Of a stretch of DNA of 64,000 nucleotides, positions 12,491-24,560 are shown piece after piece. Origin of the DNA: Cephalopachus bancanus (taxonomy: Eukaryota > Chordata > Mammalia > Primates > Tarsiidae). The notes beneath the pieces were generated by a model, which had not been told where the DNA came from, searched no databases, and saw only the letters and a program-made list of their open reading frames with translations. The stretch is from positions 1-64,000 of the forward strand of contig JAPVLO010000973.1 of assembly GCA_027257055.1 (NCBI GenBank). The letters run 5' to 3'. A program made the position numbers and the translations under genes. Every line of letters begins with the position of its first letter. The stretch's first letter is position 1.

Positions 12491-13089
12491 GGTTAAACAG
12501 AAATCTATATGACATAAAAGATAAAGGGAAAGCGCATCAAATGTAAATTTATGTGATTAATAAAGACAATTGCAAAAGAAAATAGGTACAAATTCATAGA
12601 GACACATAATGATAAAACAGGAGTTATCACTAACAGAGATCATACATATGGAAATAAGTCTTCAAATCAATTATGGAAGAGAATTAGAAAATAAGCAGCT
12701 ATGCTAAAAGACAGGAAAGAAAAAAACTAGTATGTGCTCTATCAATATTTGTTTAATTATAGTGAATTATTGAATGGAGAGGTTTATACAGTGAGCAGCA
12801 AACAGGTCTGAGTTAAATGAGTTCTTCACCACTGCCTTTTAGGAGACGTAGTCATTCTATCGATCAAAGTGAGGTAGTCATGGTGAAAGGATGGGCACTT
12901 AGGAGAACGAGTTAACCATGTAGAAATTTAACAGAAAAGCAGAAAGACCTGTGTATATATAAAATTTCGAAAATAGAAAAATCTGTGTTAAAATTCAGAA
13001 GACATCTTTTAAATATTTCAAAGGCTTTTCTAAAAGATGAACATAATTTTGAAAAGGCAAAATATTTCTGTCTTTTTAAAGAGGTAAAA
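12491..13089. other. No recognised feature
   Basis: AT-rich sequence after the L1 tail. I see no convincing gene, SINE or LTR here; part may be further eroded LINE sequence. Confidence 0.4.
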
Positions 13090-13460
13090 TAATCAGACTT
13101 GGCTACTTGGTTAACTGGGAAGGTACCAGAAGTAATCAGTCACATTTTAATCACCTGGAAAAGTATGGGTACTATAAAACACCAACATGGTTTTCTGAAT
13201 AGCAAATCATGCCAGACACATTAAATTGTGCTCTGTGATAGCATACAGGCCACAAAGACAAGGAAAAATGATAGTGACAATCCATCTTGTTTTCAGGAGG
13301 TCTTGGAATCTGCTCTTTGTCACATTTTCATTGACAAACTTGGGGAAATATGACCTTAGCCACATTATATTTAGGTGGATGAATGCACAACATGCTTGAA
13401 TGTTCAACCAAAGGAAAATTGAGGTTTAAATTTCAAGTTGCACTAATATTTTGATATAGC
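13090..13460 (+). mobile_element. CR1/L3-type LINE reverse transcriptase fragment
   Basis: The block accaacatggttttctgaat, then caaatcatgccagacac and aggtcttggaatctgc follows the order seen in the reverse transcriptase region of ancient CR1/L3 LINEs: a 'hGF...SC.T' motif and an acidic-aromatic stretch. Later acattttcattgacaaac and gggtggatgaatgcac-like text continue it. The frame is destroyed. The assignment rests on remembered sequence type and could be wrong at family level. Confidence 0.45.
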
Positions 13461-14036
13461 TCCCAAGTACTAGTTCCTGGGACCATCTAGTAAATTACTA
13501 TTTGATTATTTGCATTAAGTAATATAGAGTGTGCTCATCAATTACCTAGGTAATTATAAGTTGACTTAATTGGTATAAGTAGAAGATAAAAATTGAAAAG
13601 TTGAATAATGTACACAAAACAGATACCTGAAAAAAGTTTTTCTTATTAGAATATTAACCAGCCATGTGATGCATCTGTGAAAATTTCCAACACTCTATGG
13701 GAAATTCTTTAAAAGGTGTATGATATGCAAGGACTTGAAAAAAATATATATATTTTAGCTTATCACTATTAAGATACTTCTGATTTTACTTACTAACACC
13801 ATACTTTTAAATGAATTCAGAGATCGCATTTGGTCTTTCTTATGTCTATTGGATGTTCTGCCTTGTAATTGTATTACTTCTGTAATTAGAAGATACAAGC
13901 TACCTTTTTAAAATGGTTAAAAAAGTAAGCAAACACATAATTAAAAAATATAGAAGGTATCCCCTTCAAAAGTCTTTCAAGAATAAAATACATTGAAGAT
14001 GGTGCCCATAAGGAAATACTTTACAAAATGAGGAGT
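13461..14036. other. No recognised feature
   Basis: AT-rich unique-looking sequence with short homopolymer and (TA)n runs near 13740. Nothing codes or resembles a repeat family I know. Confidence 0.4.
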
Positions 14037-14240
14037 GTTATTTAGCCTGTGGTTAATGGATACTTACAAGAATACACTACACAAGAGTCACTATAGTAGG
14101 CTATCACATACATCATCTCACATAATCTTCACAGAGCCTATATGCAGTAAAAGAGGAAAGAGAACTGGAGAAAACAGTCTGGTGGGGAGACATTGCCAAG
14201 GTCTTATCAGAGTCAGGGTTCAAACTCAATTTCTATTGAC
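14037..14240 (+). repeat. MIR-like SINE fragment
   Basis: Order of weak landmarks fits MIR: 'catctcacataatcttcacag', 'gaaaacag', 'cattgccaaggtc' and 'gagtcagggttcaaactc'. Divergence is high, so the match is tentative. Confidence 0.45.
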
Positions 14241-14675
14241 TTAAGATACCCTTAAGTGAAAGAAGATTAAAGTGTGTCTTCATTACTTCTTAAGTATATT
14301 ATGTGGCCTCACTAATCAAAAAATAATTTTTAAATGTATATTTTAGGAGATTCTATAGGACTTTCCAATAATTTCTTTCAATTTGTTTCAGATGTAGAAC
14401 AAGTTTTATAATGGGTACTTTGACTTTATAATGAGAAAATAACAAAGACCCTCTCGACTATGATGGAACCTACATTCTGTAATAAGAACTACTAATTTTT
14501 TAAATAATCAAAGCAAATTAATTACAGTGAAAATGATTTATAGTGGGAGCTGAGAATATTTGGGGTTTTGTTTGATGGGATTTTTCTACAATTTTTTTCT
14601 TTTGAATGTCCCATATTTTTTCCAGAATCTCATGAAATTTGTTTTGAAATGCATGCTTCTTATTTCAGGACCCTT

Positions 14676-14677
<2 letters not shown>

Positions 14678-14728
<51 letters not shown>
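14678..14728 (+). repeat. (GT)n microsatellite
   Basis: About 25 uninterrupted GT units followed by a degenerating gtatgtgtatgtata end. Repeats of this type can adopt Z-DNA and vary in length. Open frames here encode only Cys-Val repeats and are artefacts. Confidence 0.98.
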
Positions 14729-14738
<10 letters not shown>

Positions 14739-14998
14739 ATACACATTTTGGTAACTTAAAAATGACTTTACATTTTTATATCATAAAATGAAAAATGTTC
14801 ATAATAAAAATCAAATAAACAAATAAAGGAATAAGGAAGAGAGTGAAAGTCATTTACAGCCTGAGTACTGCTAACTTTTGTAATATATTTTACCAGCAAA
14901 TAGATCAGTAGATGAATAGAACTTACTGTAATAAACCCTAATGCATAAGAAACTACAAAATAGGAATAATACATTATACAAAGGTGACCTGAAAATGG

Positions 14999-15550
14999 AA
15001 TTTATTTATAAAAAATTGTGTATTTCTTCTTACATGTTTACACTTGAGTCACCTTCAAAGTCCTCTCCATTTGATGCAATACACCTATTGAGATGCTTTT
15101 TCCACTGCTCGAAACAGTTTTTGAACTCGTCAATTTTGATGCTTTTTTGTTTTTGTTGTTTCACCTCTTCCACATGGGCAAAATGTTTCACTTTGAGTAC
15201 TTTTTTCATCTGGAGAAATAAAAGTCGCTCAGGGCAAGACTGGATGAAAAGGAAGGGTAGGGTGCGAAGGTCATGTTGTTTTTGGTCCAAAACTGCTGAA
15301 CACAGTGTGGTGTGGGCAGGTGTGGTCATAAATCACCCATCAGGAAATGGGCAAACCCAGTGAAAGAATCTCAAAAAAACCAAAAAAAAAAAAAAAAAAA
15401 AAAATTCACTGAAGCTGATTGCAGCCTCTAGGTGGTACACTGATGTTGATGGGTTCCTATACACTTACCTAGTGGAGGAAACCTGTACTACAAGCATCCC
15501 ATTCTCCAAAAAAAATTGATTTTTTTGGGGGGGAGGAACTCCCCTCATAG
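14999..15550 (-). pseudogene. Mariner transposon copy A, internally deleted
   Basis: On the minus strand this 550-bp copy begins with an end containing tgaggggagttcc, has a short stretch of 5' sequence, then jumps to the C-terminal part of a mariner transposase. The readable frame at 15030-15329 includes HTTLCS, then KKVLKVKHFAHVEEVKQ and IKIDEFKNCFEQWKKHL, which are hallmarks of mammalian mariner transposases. The region of the third catalytic aspartate reads CPERL, so the D34D triad is broken. The other end lies near aatttatttataaaaaattg. Copies B and C share the same end. Most of the catalytic domain is missing, so the copy cannot move itself. Confidence 0.85.
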
Positions 15551-15854
15551 GTTAAATTAGATCTTGACTTTTCACTTAAATATGTGTCATGGTTATTTAT
15601 ATTATTGTTTTTAAAAGTCGTATAATAGTGAACTCATTGTATACCAATTCTAATATATACTTGCACAACTCCATATAACTATGTATTGAACATGCTAATA
15701 TTTTCCTTTTTTGCTATAATCAGCATGATTATGCATATACCTTTGCAGACTTTTTCAGATTATTTTTCTATGAATTCTTAGAATAAATACCATCTCAGTG
15801 GGTATATATAAGTATTTTGTTACACACCCTACGGGGAATGATAATCTAGTGATT

Positions 15855-16270
15855 TCAAAATATTTGCCAGGCACATCTCTAGGTGCTAGCATAAGATAAT
15901 CAGTTCCTTGCTCTTATTGAGCTTATTTTTTTTTGGCAGAAACAGACCATGAACAAATAAACATAAAATAAAATGTCAGAGTGTTAAGGCTGAAGAAAAT
16001 AAAACAGGGTGACATGATAGTGGATGGTCAGGGGATAACCAGATTAGGGGCTCTAGGAAGGCTGCTCTGAGGAGAGATATTGTAATCTGGTAGTGGAATG
16101 GTAGGAGGAAGCCAGGGATGAGAAATTTGGGGACATACACAGTTGGAATCATCTGAAAATTTAATGCCGCTATACTGGGAATGAGTCTAAGGGATCAAAA
16201 AATAACCTATGGCTAGAACAGAGTGACTTCACACTTGAGTGTGAGAATGACTCAAGGGGGGGAGGGGAAA
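15855..16270 (+). repeat. L2-like ancient repeat, first part
   Basis: The order gccaggcacatctctaggtg, ttgctcttattgagctt, gaccatgaacaaataaac, aggctgctctgaggag is that of a very common ancient mammalian repeat whose first part carries the 'tgtgccaggcactgttctaggtgctgg' theme. I place it with L2-like LINE relics. It seems to continue past the mariner at 16285-16690 into the block at 17000-17560. Confidence 0.5.
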
Positions 16271-16284
16271 GACTAGATTATGTA

Positions 16285-16690
16285 GTCTTATGCTGTCATC
16301 ATATGACCCTTGATGTCCTGAATGTCATCAGATATTTTCCTTTCAATATTTCCTTTATCTTCAGGTAAAGAAAAAAGTCTTTGGGGGCCAGATCAGGAGA
16401 GGGAGAGGTAGAGTGTTCCAACATAGTTATTTGTACAGTGCTACCAACGTACATGCGCAGTGGCAAGTTTGCAAACTTAATTGTCAGATCTCAACAAATA
16501 ACAATGACAGCTCTGATGGCCATTCCAGAAAAGATTTCCAAAATTGCTTTGACAGATGGACTAGGTGATGGTGTCAGTGCACAGCTTCTCAAGGAGAGTA
16601 CTTCGAAGGTGCTGCAGTGAATTCAGCAATGAAGCATATAGCGCTTTTTCTAGGATGGTTTGCAAACCTAATTGTCAGACCTTGTATATA
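16285..16690 (-). pseudogene. Second mariner-type element, transposase remnant
   Basis: The minus strand reads SPDLAPKDFF-like followed by IKEILKGK across 16300-16400, a mariner transposase end carrying the third catalytic aspartate, though frameshifted. The right end carries gtttgcaaacctaattgtca next to tatata, a plausible terminal repeat and TA target. The same 22-base block occurs at 16467-16488, in the same orientation. This family is distinct from copies A, B and C. The left end is unclear. It lies inside the L2-like relic. Confidence 0.6.
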
Positions 16691-16999
16691 TAAAACTATA
16701 CACATCATAAGTATATAGTATAATGAATTATTCACAAAATGAACAAAGATCAGGAAAGAAAACATTACATCATTCTCAAATCTTCCTTTATGCCCTCCTC
16801 TGCTCTTGCTTCCCACCAAGGATAACTAGTCTCCTGGCTCCTAACAGTATGGATTAATTTTGCTGATATAAGCAGTTTTGTTTATATAGACAAAATTTGA
16901 ATTTCTGTGTCTGACTTTTGTTTAAAATTCTGTGTGATTCATCCATATGTTAACATCCACCCGAAGGGAGAAATGTAGATAAAAGTAAAGAGCTTCCAC

Positions 17000-17560
17000 A
17001 ACTGAGCACTAAAGTACTCCAGCATTTGGAAGTTGAGCAGAGTAAGAGTTGCTGATGGAAGAGATATTCTATGTCTACTGTCCAGTGAGGTTGGAGGAAA
17101 ACTGGAAGGTTGTGATGTCATGGCCAAAGGAAATAATACTTTAGGAAGGGGAGAGGTCAACAGTGATCACATATTGTTGAGCTATTGAGCAAGATGAAGC
17201 TAGATATACACTACTGGGATTGACAACATGTAAGTCATTGGCAAGTGATACTTCAAAGAAGACAACGGGAAGTAATGAAGACTGCAAATGTAGACAACTC
17301 ATTCCAAAATTTGGAGCAAAAATGAAGTGTTCTAGGAAACATGAAATCAAAAGAGAGTTTTTGATATAGTAAATACTATAGCATGTTTGTCTAATGCATG
17401 ATGATGAAAATAATCCAGTGTAGCAGGAAAATGAGGATACAGAAGGATGGGAAAATTGTATGAATGATGACTATGAGTAGGTCAAAGAGGATGGAATCTA
17501 GAGCACAAGTAAAGAGTCATATCTAAAAAATTTTCAATTTTAACAAGAGGAAAGACTGTA
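17000..17560 (+). repeat. L2-like ancient repeat, later part
   Basis: The series gtccagtgaggttggagg, aaaactggaaggttgtgatg, aggtcaacagtgatcac, aggtcattggcaagtg-like text matches the later part of the same old repeat as 15855-16270 in the same order and orientation. Strong divergence; family name uncertain. Confidence 0.45.
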
Positions 17561-18442
17561 GCTATGAAGTAGATGTAGGTATTTTTATGGCTTTGGTGAT
17601 AGATAAATGAGAGATCTCATCCATAAATGCCTCTTCTCCTACCTATTTGTATGGATACAATATTTTGAGAGGTGGGAACATTTATTGACCAATAAATCTG
17701 GATATTTAAACCTTCCTAATTAATCTATATTTCTTGTTAGTCTGCTAATGGAAAATACTTTCCCTATCGCATAAGCAACAAATTGGATACTGTATTCTTG
17801 GGTGTCTGGATTCGTCCTTAAAAATTAAGTAAATATTTTCCCACTGTTTCCTGTCATTAAATATTTTGGATGTTAGGTCTGAAGTGTGTATAATATTGTC
17901 CCTTTGTAGGTACCATGTTTCTTCTGAATGCATGCTTTATGGATTTACTTCTTTATCCTTGAAATTTAGAACTGGTGAGAAATTATCAGAGAAAAGTCCA
18001 AGACCACCCAGCTTTTCATATGGGTGACTCCATGCCATGGTCTCACGCTGGCATACTTTGCTGTTGGTGCTCAGTCTTAACAGTGACTTCAGATAGACTG
18101 CCTCCAGATACCTATGGGGGACACCTCCAATCTTAAGACGTCCAGGTAAGAAAGATCCCTTACAAGTTAGCAGATATTACTCTTCAAAAGAGGGTTTCAA
18201 GCCTGAAGGAGGATTCCATGAGTCCGTACCTCAGCTCATATGCTTCCAATATAGAAGAATATTTGGAGAGAGCATATAATTCTTCCCTTTGTTCACTGTC
18301 ATTTCCATGCTCATTTTGGAATACGAGTTTCCATTTATTAGCACTTGGTCCTTTTTTCATTTATTTTTCCAAATCTGTGTAGTGTTTGGCAAAAAATATC
18401 CTATTTGTGTGACATATTCATCAGCAGCCCATCCTGTCACCA
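17561..18442. other. No recognised feature
   Basis: Moderately complex sequence, including a non-repetitive stretch around 18000-18240. I could not assign it to a gene or repeat. The small frames are short and lack splice support. Confidence 0.35.
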
Positions 18443-18978
18443 GAATTTATTTAGAAAAAATTGTGTATTTATTCTTTCATGCTTAAATTTAAGTCATCTT
18501 TAAAGTATTCTCCGTTTGATGCAATACACCTATCAAGATGCTCTTTTCCCACTGTTCAAAATAGTTTTTGAACTCGCCAATTTTGATTCCTTTTAGTGCT
18601 TCTGCCATTTTTTGTTTCACCTTTTCCACATGGGTAAAAACTTTCCCTTTGAGGACTTTTTTCTTTTAGGGAAACAAGATAAGTCACTCAGGGAGAGATT
18701 AGATGAATAGGAAGGGTGGGGCATGGGGTTCATGCTGTTTTTGGTTGAAAACTGCTGAGCACTCAGTATGGTGTGGGGAGGTGCGTTGTTATGGAAGAAC
18801 CAGTCACTTCATTGCCACAGCTCAGCACATTTATTGAGAATGCAGCCTCTCACAGCAATGCTAGCTGGTATACTCATACCAATGGGTTCCTGGAACACTT
18901 GCCTAATGGAGGAAGCCTGTACTATAAGGGACCTACCCTCAAAAAGATAATTCCTGTTTTTTGGGAGCCCCCCTCATA
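18443..18978 (-). pseudogene. Mariner transposon copy B, internally deleted
   Basis: Same family and orientation as copy A, 3.4 kb away. Starts at aatttatttagaaaaaattg and ends near gggagcccccctcat, the same outer end sequence as copy A. On the minus strand a WFFHNNAPPH motif covers the second catalytic position. It has N where the active family has D, so this copy is inactive. After it come the C-terminal blocks with frameshifts. Its internal junction differs from that of A and C: here the element rejoins at 5' sequence through the tcactggttcttcc area. Confidence 0.85.
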
Positions 18979-19019
18979 TTCTCTACAATATTCTCTTCTT
19001 AGACCCTTTAAACTTCTTT

Positions 19020-19367
19020 TGGTGTAATCTAATCAACTACTGTTGTGTTTGTGTGGAGGAAGGGGGGATCTAACCCTGGTTATATTACCATGTTTCCCAG
19101 AATATCAAGCTTAGTATCTCTGTCATCAATTTTCCACAGAAAGTTTTGCTTTCCTCTGTATTCTCTGCTAAATGTTGGCTTCTGCTCAGAGCTGCTGTTT
19201 ATTCTCTTTCACTGTCTTTCTTTTAACATGTATACTCTGACTCTTCATCTTGGTGTGTGTTGCTATCTCTGTGAGATCAAGACCATTTACTCTGGCAAAT
19301 AAGCTGTTCTGTAGTCTGAGACAATGGAAGGGGATTTTAAAAGTTCCTCTAGTGAGAAAGATATTTT
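19020..19367. other. No recognised feature
   Basis: Unique-looking sequence between copy B and the Alu. T/C-rich in places. The open frame at 19045-19302 shows no known motif. Confidence 0.35.
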
Positions 19368-19379
19368 TCTGCTTGGATT

Positions 19380-19598
19380 CCTTTTTTTTTTTTTGAGTTG
19401 GAGTTTCACTCTGTCACCCAGACTGGAGTGCAGTGGCCGCTCCCAGCCACTACAGCCTCGACCTGTTGGACTCCAGCGATCCTTCTGTCTCAGCCTCCCA
19501 AGTAGCTGGAACTGCTGCCATGCACTACCATGCCTGGCTAATTTTTGATTTATCGTAGAGACGAGATCTCACCAAGTTGCATAGGCGGGTCTCAAACC
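19380..19598 (-). mobile_element. Alu SINE, 5'-truncated, antisense
   Basis: T12 is followed by a right arm and part of a left arm, ending at ataggcgggtctcaaacc; the first part of the left arm is missing. A perfect 12-base duplication, tctgcttggatt, flanks it (19368-19379 and 19599-19610). This shows a truncated insertion by target-primed reverse transcription, not a later deletion. Confidence 0.95.
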
Positions 19599-19937
19599 TC
19601 TGCTTGGATTTCTAATCATTGATCAGAAACACAAATAATTTACCACTTTCTATGAAATTCTATAAAATTTCTTTCTCAAAAAATACTTTGTTACTAGGCA
19701 TTACTTAATCATACTCATGCCCAATACCACAGGTATCACAAAGTATTAATAGGTGAAATACTTTTGCATTTAAAAAGAGACAATGATATACCATATGGAT
19801 AATGGATAGAACATGGTAGAGAAAAACAATGTAAAAGAAGCAGAATGGCAGAAATCCCAAGGACTTGAGTCCTAGGGACCTGAATTTGAATCCTAGCTAT
19901 GGTTCCCACTTACAAGTAGAATGGCCTAAAGGTACAT

Positions 19938-20348
19938 TATAGGCTGAAGAGCCTAATGCTGAAATACATATGTTGAAGTTCTAACTCAAATAGCTCATAA
20001 TGTGATCCTATTTGGAGATAGGGTGTTTACAGAGGTAACTGAGCTAAAATCAGATGATTAGGACAGGCCCTAATTCAATATGACTTACATGTTTATAAGA
20101 AGAGGAGATTTGAACAGAAGCACAGAGGGAAGACTTTGTGAAGACATAGGGAAAAGAAGGCCATCTATAAGCAAAGTAAAGAACTGGAACAGATCCTTCC
20201 TTCGAGGCCTTCAGAAAGAAGTCTGAGATCAAGGTATCAATTGATACCCTCTTCAGATTTTTAGCCTCCAGAACTGTGAGATAATAATGTTATGTAAGTC
20301 ATCCACTCTGTGGTGTTTTACTATGGCAGACTTAGCAAGCTAATGTAG
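19938..20348 (+). mobile_element. Solo LTR, MLT1-like (MaLR group)
   Basis: The order gttgaagttctaactcaa, gatcctatttggagataggg, ccctaattcaatatgac, ttataagaagaggag, cacagagggaagac, cctccagaactgtgag and ctaatgtagca reproduces an old MaLR-type LTR from start to end. No internal sequence lies next to it, so it is a solo LTR. The exact subfamily is a guess. Open frames inside are chance. Confidence 0.7.
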
Positions 20349-22439
20349 CACCTTAGTTTTCTGAGTAAAAAGGGGAATATGCCCAGTTGTTTCATTGAGT
20401 TTTTATTAATTAATAAGAACAGAAATAATAATGGTAATAATACCTGTAGTTGATCAAACATTTATGATATGGCTGGTGTAACTCAATGCTGTAAATGTCT
20501 AGCATTGTGACCGTCACATTGGTCAGTAATCGTTTTTAGCCCTTTATTTACTGCAATAGAGATGCTGAAAAGTAATTTGCTGCAATGAAGAGGCAAAGAA
20601 GCAAAGATATGGGAAGTAAAATCTAGAGATAGCTTATAAAAGGTAGAATAAACTAACTCATTGTAGGAGAAAGAGAAACATGTTGAAGGCTCCCTACAGC
20701 AAAGAGCAACAGTCAGATATGGAAGTAATAAGAGCTCAGTCAGTAACTAGTGCCCAGGAGAAATAAGAGGAGAGCATAGTTTTATTGTAAAGTACTTTTT
20801 ATGTTTATTTGGCCAGAATTGTCACAAGGTGTCTAAGATTTTCTTTATATGTGATCTTATAGTTTGCATTGTGATTGTGTTATAATTGTTTTAATAATAT
20901 TAATAGTAAAGGTTATCATGAAGTCATACATAGCATTATATTGACTGTTTTTTATTTCCTTTTTAGCTTTCTGAGTTAGTGACACATTATTGCAGCAAAA
21001 CATATGTAGGGTCAATTCATGCTGAATAGTTATTAGAAACCATGATAACAAAAGTCATTACACTGCAGTTCAGTTTTGACAGTAAAATTTCTGCAACATT
21101 ATCACAAATCCTCATGCATTAGTGCAATGATCCTTACTATAGTTTCATATTAGAATCAAAAGATTGCTGTAGCATGCTTGATACAAAAAGTCAAGCAAGC
21201 CAAATTCTTTGCTTTTACAGATAACATTTTTGTTCTTTTTCTGTGTATATCATGTAAGCAGTAGCTTTGTTTTATATACTTTTTTCAATACTTTACGAGT
21301 ATAGGGTATATGTCTTTCTTTAAAATGGTTTTTCCTTGAAAGACCACACAATTCTGATAGGCAGCACTAAAGGATTTTAGAAAAGGATTTTATATCTGAC
21401 ACAGTCTCACAAAATTCTAAAACTATATTGTTCACCACATTATTACCTTTATGTTTCTCAGATAACATATTGGCTTTGTGTATATGTTGTTTTCTTATTT
21501 AATCAGTGATTTACTACGATGGAATAGTACCAGATTTTAAAAAAGAACATTTGGTATATTCAGGATTATTTTGACTGAAAATCTGTGAGTGTTATCCTTC
21601 AGCTGACAAAGGGAAAATATTTTTAATGCCTATCTGTACACAGCATTGTTCCAGAGTCACTTATTAACAAACTCTTATAGGGTTGGACTGTATAGATAAA
21701 TTGCCTTATATATATATTTTGAGGTAATGTTAGTTTACTCCAGATCTGTTTCAAGAAAGCGAAAAAGATACATATAACTTGTGAACTAGTGCCTAGTGAA
21801 TGAGTTAAGAAACTGCCAAAAAACAAGTAACTTCTTCCTTAATAGGAAAATCAGGCATATAGAAGTATAACAGAATAAGGATAATTAGAGCACATGATAC
21901 AAAATATGTTCTCTGGAGATTTGGATATAGACAAAATTCTATTTAGTTAAGTATAACTGAAATGATTGCAGTGCTCACTGTATTTAGAACTGCTTCTCAT
22001 GTAAGAATCCTTTGAAAATACAAACAATCATCCCTAATTTATTTGATAGCTATACCAATATAGAATGTTCTTAAATGTGGACACATATATCAGCATACTA
22101 ATATGATAATTAAGCTAATTATAAATTTGTTCTCATGGTCACAGGAGAGGATAACAATGGTTAAATATTTTAATTACTTCATTGTTTATAAGTTTATTGT
22201 TAATAAAATTGCTTCCATTGAGCTAATCTGCAGTCTTTAAGTCACTATTGGTTAACAGAAAGTGAGGATTTTACAATGTACTTGGATTTCATATAATCTT
22301 TCTTAACACAAAGTAATCAAAATCATTCCTATAAAGGTTTCATCGCCATGGTACAGGTTCTTAATAGCATCCAAATAAAGATAATAATACTGTTGTTGTC
22401 TCATTATTTATATACAGTAAACAATCTGTGAAGTATGCT
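20349..22439. other. No recognised feature
   Basis: About 2 kb of AT-rich sequence with no repeat or gene that I can identify. Short frames at 20857-21051 and 21623-21826 on the minus strand lack splice or homology support. Confidence 0.4.
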
Positions 22440-22705
22440 GCATAATCTCATTTAATAACAACAAACATGAGTAAAATATATGTAGAACTTAGTATGTGCC
22501 AAGTACTGTTCTGAAATTTTTACATATATTAAATTAATTAGTTTTAGGAAAATTGTGTAAAGTAAGTTCTATTACTAGTCTCATTTTCCAGATGAGGAGC
22601 CACAGGCTCAGAGAAGTAACTAACTTCCCCAAAATCACAGCTAATAAGCAACAGAGCGGTAGTCAAACCCAAGCAGTTTGGCTACAAGATACACTGTACT
22701 GCGCA
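22440..22705 (+). repeat. MIR SINE
   Basis: Good order of MIR landmarks: agtatgtgccaagtactg, tctcattttccagatgagg, cacaggctcagagaag, aaatcacagctaataagc, agtcaaacccaagcag and gctacaagatacactgtac. Confidence 0.85.
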
Positions 22706-24394
22706 TTTAATAAGCAGATATTTGTTGAAAACAACAGTTTACGCACATTTTTGTAATGTTTTCTAGAGAAAAAGGGTATGCATATTTCAAAGATTTTTGC
22801 TATCTATTGTCTTTTTTTTTTTTTTTTTGGCATAGGGAGCATTTCAGAGTGCAATATCACCAGTAATGAAAGTGCCAATTTCAGAGCTTCCTTCAAAAAC
22901 TAGATATTATCATTATAAAATATTATGATAATCTGTTGGTAAAAATGCTATCATGTTGTTTTCCTTTACATTTATTTGATTACTACTAGGGATGCTTCAT
23001 TCTCTTCTATTTATCAACTACTTTGTGTTTCTTTAAATATTCAGTAAAGACAAGACAGACCAAGGCAATACCTGTTTGAATATTTTTCCACTATTCTGTA
23101 AGAGAAGTGATGTTTTAAGTGATTTAGACTAGCACCCCATGTGGTAAAAGTAGCAAGTCCATGTTTGTCACAGAAGTTGAAAATATTTTTACCATAGTTT
23201 TAAACTTACAGACATTTAATTTTCATGTCAGCAAATCTATAAATTATTATTTTTTAAAATTTCTTCTTTTTCATTAGGTTGAGACAAATTCTCATCATAC
23301 CAAGATCAGATAAATATTCAATTGCATTTTACTTTTATATTTAAAATTCTAATGCATCTGTGGTTTTGGCATGGTACAAGGCAGGATTTATTTGTGATTT
23401 TCCAAAAATATAAAATAGGTTTTGCACCACTTTGTTAAAAATATTGTGTTCCTATTTATTTGCATTTCTACATTTTTATCTAACAAATTGTTTTCCACAT
23501 TAGAACTTTTTTCTAGGCTTTCTTTGTGATAGCATCGAACTTTGTGTCATTTTTATAACATGTTATAATTTACTGTTGCTTTATTATTTGTTTCAAAACA
23601 GGCTAAAACCAGTATTTTCTCATTTGTTCCATAATTTTCTTGTCTGTTATCATGTTTCAGTATAGAACTATTTTATCAGCTTCAAAAAAACATTTTTTAA
23701 ATTTGTTTGGGATTACTCTACAATTACAATATAAAGATGCGAGATTTCACCAAACTAAAACACTGTGTAATGTCATGGCATGTTATACTTTATTCTCTTT
23801 TCCATTCTTAAAATCTTACACATATTTTTCATGAAGGTTACAATGACATATTTCATATTAGGGTATTTCTAGGAAATTTTTGGTTGCTGTAGCTATTGCA
23901 CATAGGATCTTTTTATTTCTATGTCTGTTCCAATTGATGTTTGGTGGTATAAGACTTGGATTAACTCCCTCAACACATGCGCCATTGCTGACTCAAGCCC
24001 TCATGCCTGATCATACATGGATTCTACACTGTAACCCTTCATTAGTGTTACTTAGCCATTAGGTGTTTATCATCGAGCTATTCCTTACAGCCTCTGCATG
24101 TTTCTCTAACTGGTTGTCATAACGTCAATTACTATCCTACACTTCTATCAACTCTATAATTCATTCCATATTATCAGATTGAATCAACTTTTAAATAGCT
24201 GTCATAGATTAGAAGGTCTTTTTTATAATAAAACCACACCAAGATTTGGTGTAAGAAATCAGGGACATAACTTTATCTAAAGGATAATAAGAATATTAGT
24301 AACCATATTTTTATATGCAAAATATACGGTCTGTAAAAAACTGTTCCAGATACTTTATATTTAAATATATATTTATGCTTCATAGAGTTGTTCA
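22706..24394. other. No recognised feature
   Basis: AT-rich, low-complexity in places, including a T20 run near 22812. No repeat or gene identified. Confidence 0.4.
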
Positions 24395-24560
24395 GGGAAT
24401 TAACATTACATATAAAAGCTAAAAAGGTGCCTAGCACATAGTATGTACTTCATAAATGTTAATTATTACTATATATTTTTAATAACCATCCTGCCATGCA
24501 GACATTAATATTCCCTATTTTCAGAGGCTCAGGTGATTCAATAAGTGGTCTACAGGTGTT
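24395..24560 (-). repeat. MIR SINE pieces
   Basis: The text aggtgcctagcacatagta followed by cataaatgttaattatta is the reverse orientation of the start of MIR. A second short piece from about 24485 (cagacattaatattccc, aggctcaggtg) looks like MIR in the sense direction, so two fragments may adjoin. Confidence 0.65.

Noticed and set aside
14560..14759. Frames encoding Cys-Val repeats
   Set aside because: Direct translation of the (GT)n microsatellite.
16381..16620. Open plus-strand frame of 79 codons
   Set aside because: Antisense to the mariner remnant and its end sequences; the plus strand shows no gene signals.
18773..19027. Open plus-strand frame of 84 codons
   Set aside because: Antisense reading of mariner copy B and adjacent sequence.
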